Below are positions 46,854 to 64,000 of a stretch of DNA of 64,000 bases, one piece after another. The notes below the pieces were generated by a model. It ran no database searches and was not told the origin of the DNA. It worked only from the letters and a program-made list of their open reading frames with translations. The stretch is from positions 12,794,816 through 12,858,815 of the forward strand of contig OU015539.1 of NCBI GenBank assembly GCA_907165065.1, in the 5' to 3' direction. Both the position numbers and the translations under genes were made by a program. This DNA comes from Caprimulgus europaeus. Its lineage: Eukaryota; Chordata; Aves; Caprimulgiformes; Caprimulgidae. Within the stretch, counting starts at the first letter, position 1. Every line of letters starts with the position of its first letter.

Positions 46854-49392
46854 CTCTGAAGAATAAGTTGTCAAGTTTCTTAGTAACCCAGTGCTGAAAC
46901 AGACACATATGGAAACGTAACATAATAGCAACACGCATGAAAAACTTTATGGCATGGCAAATCTAGAAAGATCTGTAATAGTTTCATGACAAGAAGAAAG
47001 ATTAATATTCTTGAAGATTAACAGAGTCTGTAGCAGGGTTCAGTACATCAGAGGCCACAGTTTAACCGCTGGTACTTCAGCAGCACTGCTTTCAATGGAC
47101 TTCCATTCTAAATGATGCCACGCGAGAAGTGTCATCTCTTAGCTTGTGTGACAAAGATAAAGGACAAAACATGGGTGATATTTTGAATGTCTTTTTTTTA
47201 ATATCCAGTTAATATCTAAATTCACCTTGTCTGTAACTAGAAGGACAAACAAGCAGCTCAGTTTTGAACTCCCATCAGCGTTTTTTTCAGATCAGCAGAG
47301 GTATTCATCCAGCACCTCTTTTCCAGAGACATCTCTTGGCTGCTAAACAAAGTCTGGAAATCTGAATCCATTAATGAACTCAGATTTCCCAAGTGGCAAC
47401 ACACCGTGCCTCAAACTGCCCCACTAGCTCTGGAAAGACACGTACACTGTCCTTAAACTGGCACACATCATGTAGCTTGGGTTACATATGTCAAAGCTTC
47501 GTTCTGCACTATCCAGTAACAGAGGGGGCTGTCAGTACCACGAGGTGTATCAAGATACTAAATTAACGACACTGGAAAGAGAAAGGATGAATTGAAGGAA
47601 ATGAGCTAAAGCAAGAAAGTTGTCAGGGACTTGATGTCATATGAACCAGTAACTGTGTATCTCTAAGTATTCTGTTGCAACTTTTCATCCCAACTGAGGA
47701 AAAAATATCCTTCAACACAGTGAAATATGAGAAGTTGCTGCAGGATGGAAATTCCTTTACAAAGCAGTTTATAAATAACTGATTAGTCAACAAGTACTTC
47801 TGAAAGTTCATGTATCTCCCAAGTCCATTTTTCCAGAAAAAAAATCACTGCCAAACACCTGTCTGAAAATTATTTTTAACCTACATTCTGTTCATTATTT
47901 TGCTTTTCAAAGACATTACAATAGTGGCCAATCATACGCAATAAAGGATGAATAAATGAAGCTCATAAATAATTGCTCCCTAAAAATGAAAATCTGGAAA
48001 TTACTGATTTCAGAAGGAACTATTAAAAATTATACATAAATATATATATACAGAAAATCTGAAATGTCTCAGTAAGGTGCTAGCCTCCCTCTGAATATTA
48101 TTTGTAACACACAGCTGATAAGCTTCTGTCATCATCTTATCTTACTGTTATGGAGACCTGAAATCTTGACTATGTCAAAATACTTTAAAAAAATTTTAAG
48201 CAAAAGACATGTCAGCATGTGCTCCTAGTGCATGTGTCAGTTCCATGTGATAAGCTAATTATGCTATTAAGCCAATAAGTAGGAATATTTTGCTGAACTA
48301 AATTTGAGACTTAATTATTCCTCTGTATGGATGAGTCAATACAGGAATATCTTGGAACTGAACTTGCAGCTTCTCCATTGTATACAAGTCTTTGCCCAAA
48401 ATACTTTTAAATTCATCTGTTTTGGTTTGCCTATAGACTGGTTAAAGAACTACATTGGTTGACAAGCAAGAGGAATCAGAGCTTTAAGATGCTTTATCAT
48501 AGGTATATCATGTACTATCTCTACAGTGAAGAAAAGATGTCATTTACATGTGCTGCTGTTGTCAGACTTCAAAATGAAGGGATAATTCATGAGACCTTAC
48601 CTGGACCATTAATTTCTGGGTCACAGAGAGACAGCAGAAAATGTGCTCATAGGTATACTTCTCTATATAGAAAATATTAATTCTTTTTTATCAGAAAAAT
48701 TCTGTCGCAGTATTTCAAGAATCATTTGAAAATAACCTTATTTGTCAACAATCACACGTTTACTGGTCCTATTCTTTTGACTCAAGGAAAAAAGTAAATT
48801 TTGAACCTGTCAGATGTTTGGATATTAATGGAAAAATTTAGATTTGTTTTAATCTTTTCCCAAGAACAGCGGCATAACTAGAACTTGTCAGGTTAAAAAA
48901 AAGTAAAATTATTCTCAAATAGAAGTAAATTGCATGGGCCAAATGTTGCGTAATATTCTATTTGAATAGTACATTAATCTTAACTACCATGACTGGCAGG
49001 GTTCCTATCTATCTACATGTTCTCTTCTAATGTATCAGAGGGTAGAGAGGGTATCAGTGGCATCCACTTCCGGAGCATGCATGGTAACACTGCTAGAGAT
49101 AAAACTTAGTCTTGACAAACACTAACTTCTACCTGTGGCTTGACACGGTATGCCCGATATGCAGAACTCTCACTGAAATGAGTGCAAATGCACTGGAGGT
49201 TTATACCATGAAAAAGACATATTCATGTAGAAAACGTGATATATTTTTCCAGTATCATCTGACAGCTACCTGTCAATAAAACTGTGCTTGCTATATCTTG
49301 AATATTTTGTGAGTACACTGGTGGGTAGACTTCTTAAAGAGCTCTAACTTTCTTTAAAGCTACTCAAACCCTAAAAAATGGTAAAAAAAATT

Positions 49393-49416
49393 ATATATAC
49401 ATATATATGTATATAT
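49393..49416. repeat. 24-bp perfect AT-rich palindrome
   Basis: The 12-bp core ACATATATATGT (49399-49410) is extended symmetrically by alternating A/T to 24 bp. It lies about 310 bp downstream (intron side) of the exon ending at 49729. Could be an AT-dinucleotide microsatellite with a symmetric substitution. Confidence 0.85.
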
Positions 49417-49672
49417 TGTCTTGCTGAGATAATTTTTTCATTGTTCCCTACACTTTTATTAATGGTAAACACTTGAGAGCTGCTGAGGGAAAAAACTGCT
49501 GCGTTGCAGAAGGGCTTAGAGAGCTGTACAGTTCTTTTTGTGTATCCACCCTCTGCTATGGACTTATCACAAAATAAGTCCACAGCACAATCTCACAAAA
49601 CCACACAGAAATTATTCAAGTGTTATCCTGAGATGTAATCTAGACAGTACTGATGACACTGGAAGCATTTCA

Positions 49673-64000
<14,328 letters not shown>

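Overview
The window looks like vertebrate, most likely avian, nuclear DNA. It is AT-rich and intron-dominated, with long gene-poor stretches. The young repeats are two fragments of the bird/reptile LINE CR1 and one solo LTR of an avian endogenous retrovirus. The LTR resembles elements I associate with non-galliform birds; that species-level impression comes from memory. There are no prokaryotic operons, CRISPR arrays, rRNAs or recognisable tRNAs.

The one gene I can name is SOX6, a SoxD-group HMG-box transcription factor, on the minus strand. The window holds its 3' portion: four coding exons (49729-49837, 32897-33130, 30179-30395, 21992-22295), joined in frame by canonical splice sites and giving the C-terminal 287 residues. 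They are followed by a long 3' UTR of about 6.6 kb, ending near 15370 at a textbook poly(A) site. The HMG box is split by the 30396-32896 intron. The 5' coding exons (coiled coils, Q-rich segment) lie beyond 64000. The first part of the 3' UTR has four seed matches to the muscle microRNA miR-499, with a fifth about 4 kb further on.

Downstream of SOX6 (1-15353) the sequence is mostly unannotatable intergenic DNA with three exceptions. A complete solo LTR (2806-3956) has a perfect 5-bp target-site duplication and an internal minisatellite-like array. A CpG island lies at about 10290-11060. Just beyond it on the minus strand is a candidate short exon with a strong acceptor and a 44-codon open reading frame (10036-10170) that I do not recognise. 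The CpG island, the minus-strand 5' splice site at 10580 and this exon together suggest an uncharacterised small gene or lncRNA downstream of SOX6.

The remaining space is SOX6 introns. They hold two CR1 fragments (35392-36685 and 46396-46853), two MIR-like ancient SINE fragments (44030-44135 and 60920-61050) and simple repeats. Another ancient SINE-like fragment sits in the SOX6 3' UTR (20375-20440). All five recognised transposon fragments within SOX6 are antisense to it.
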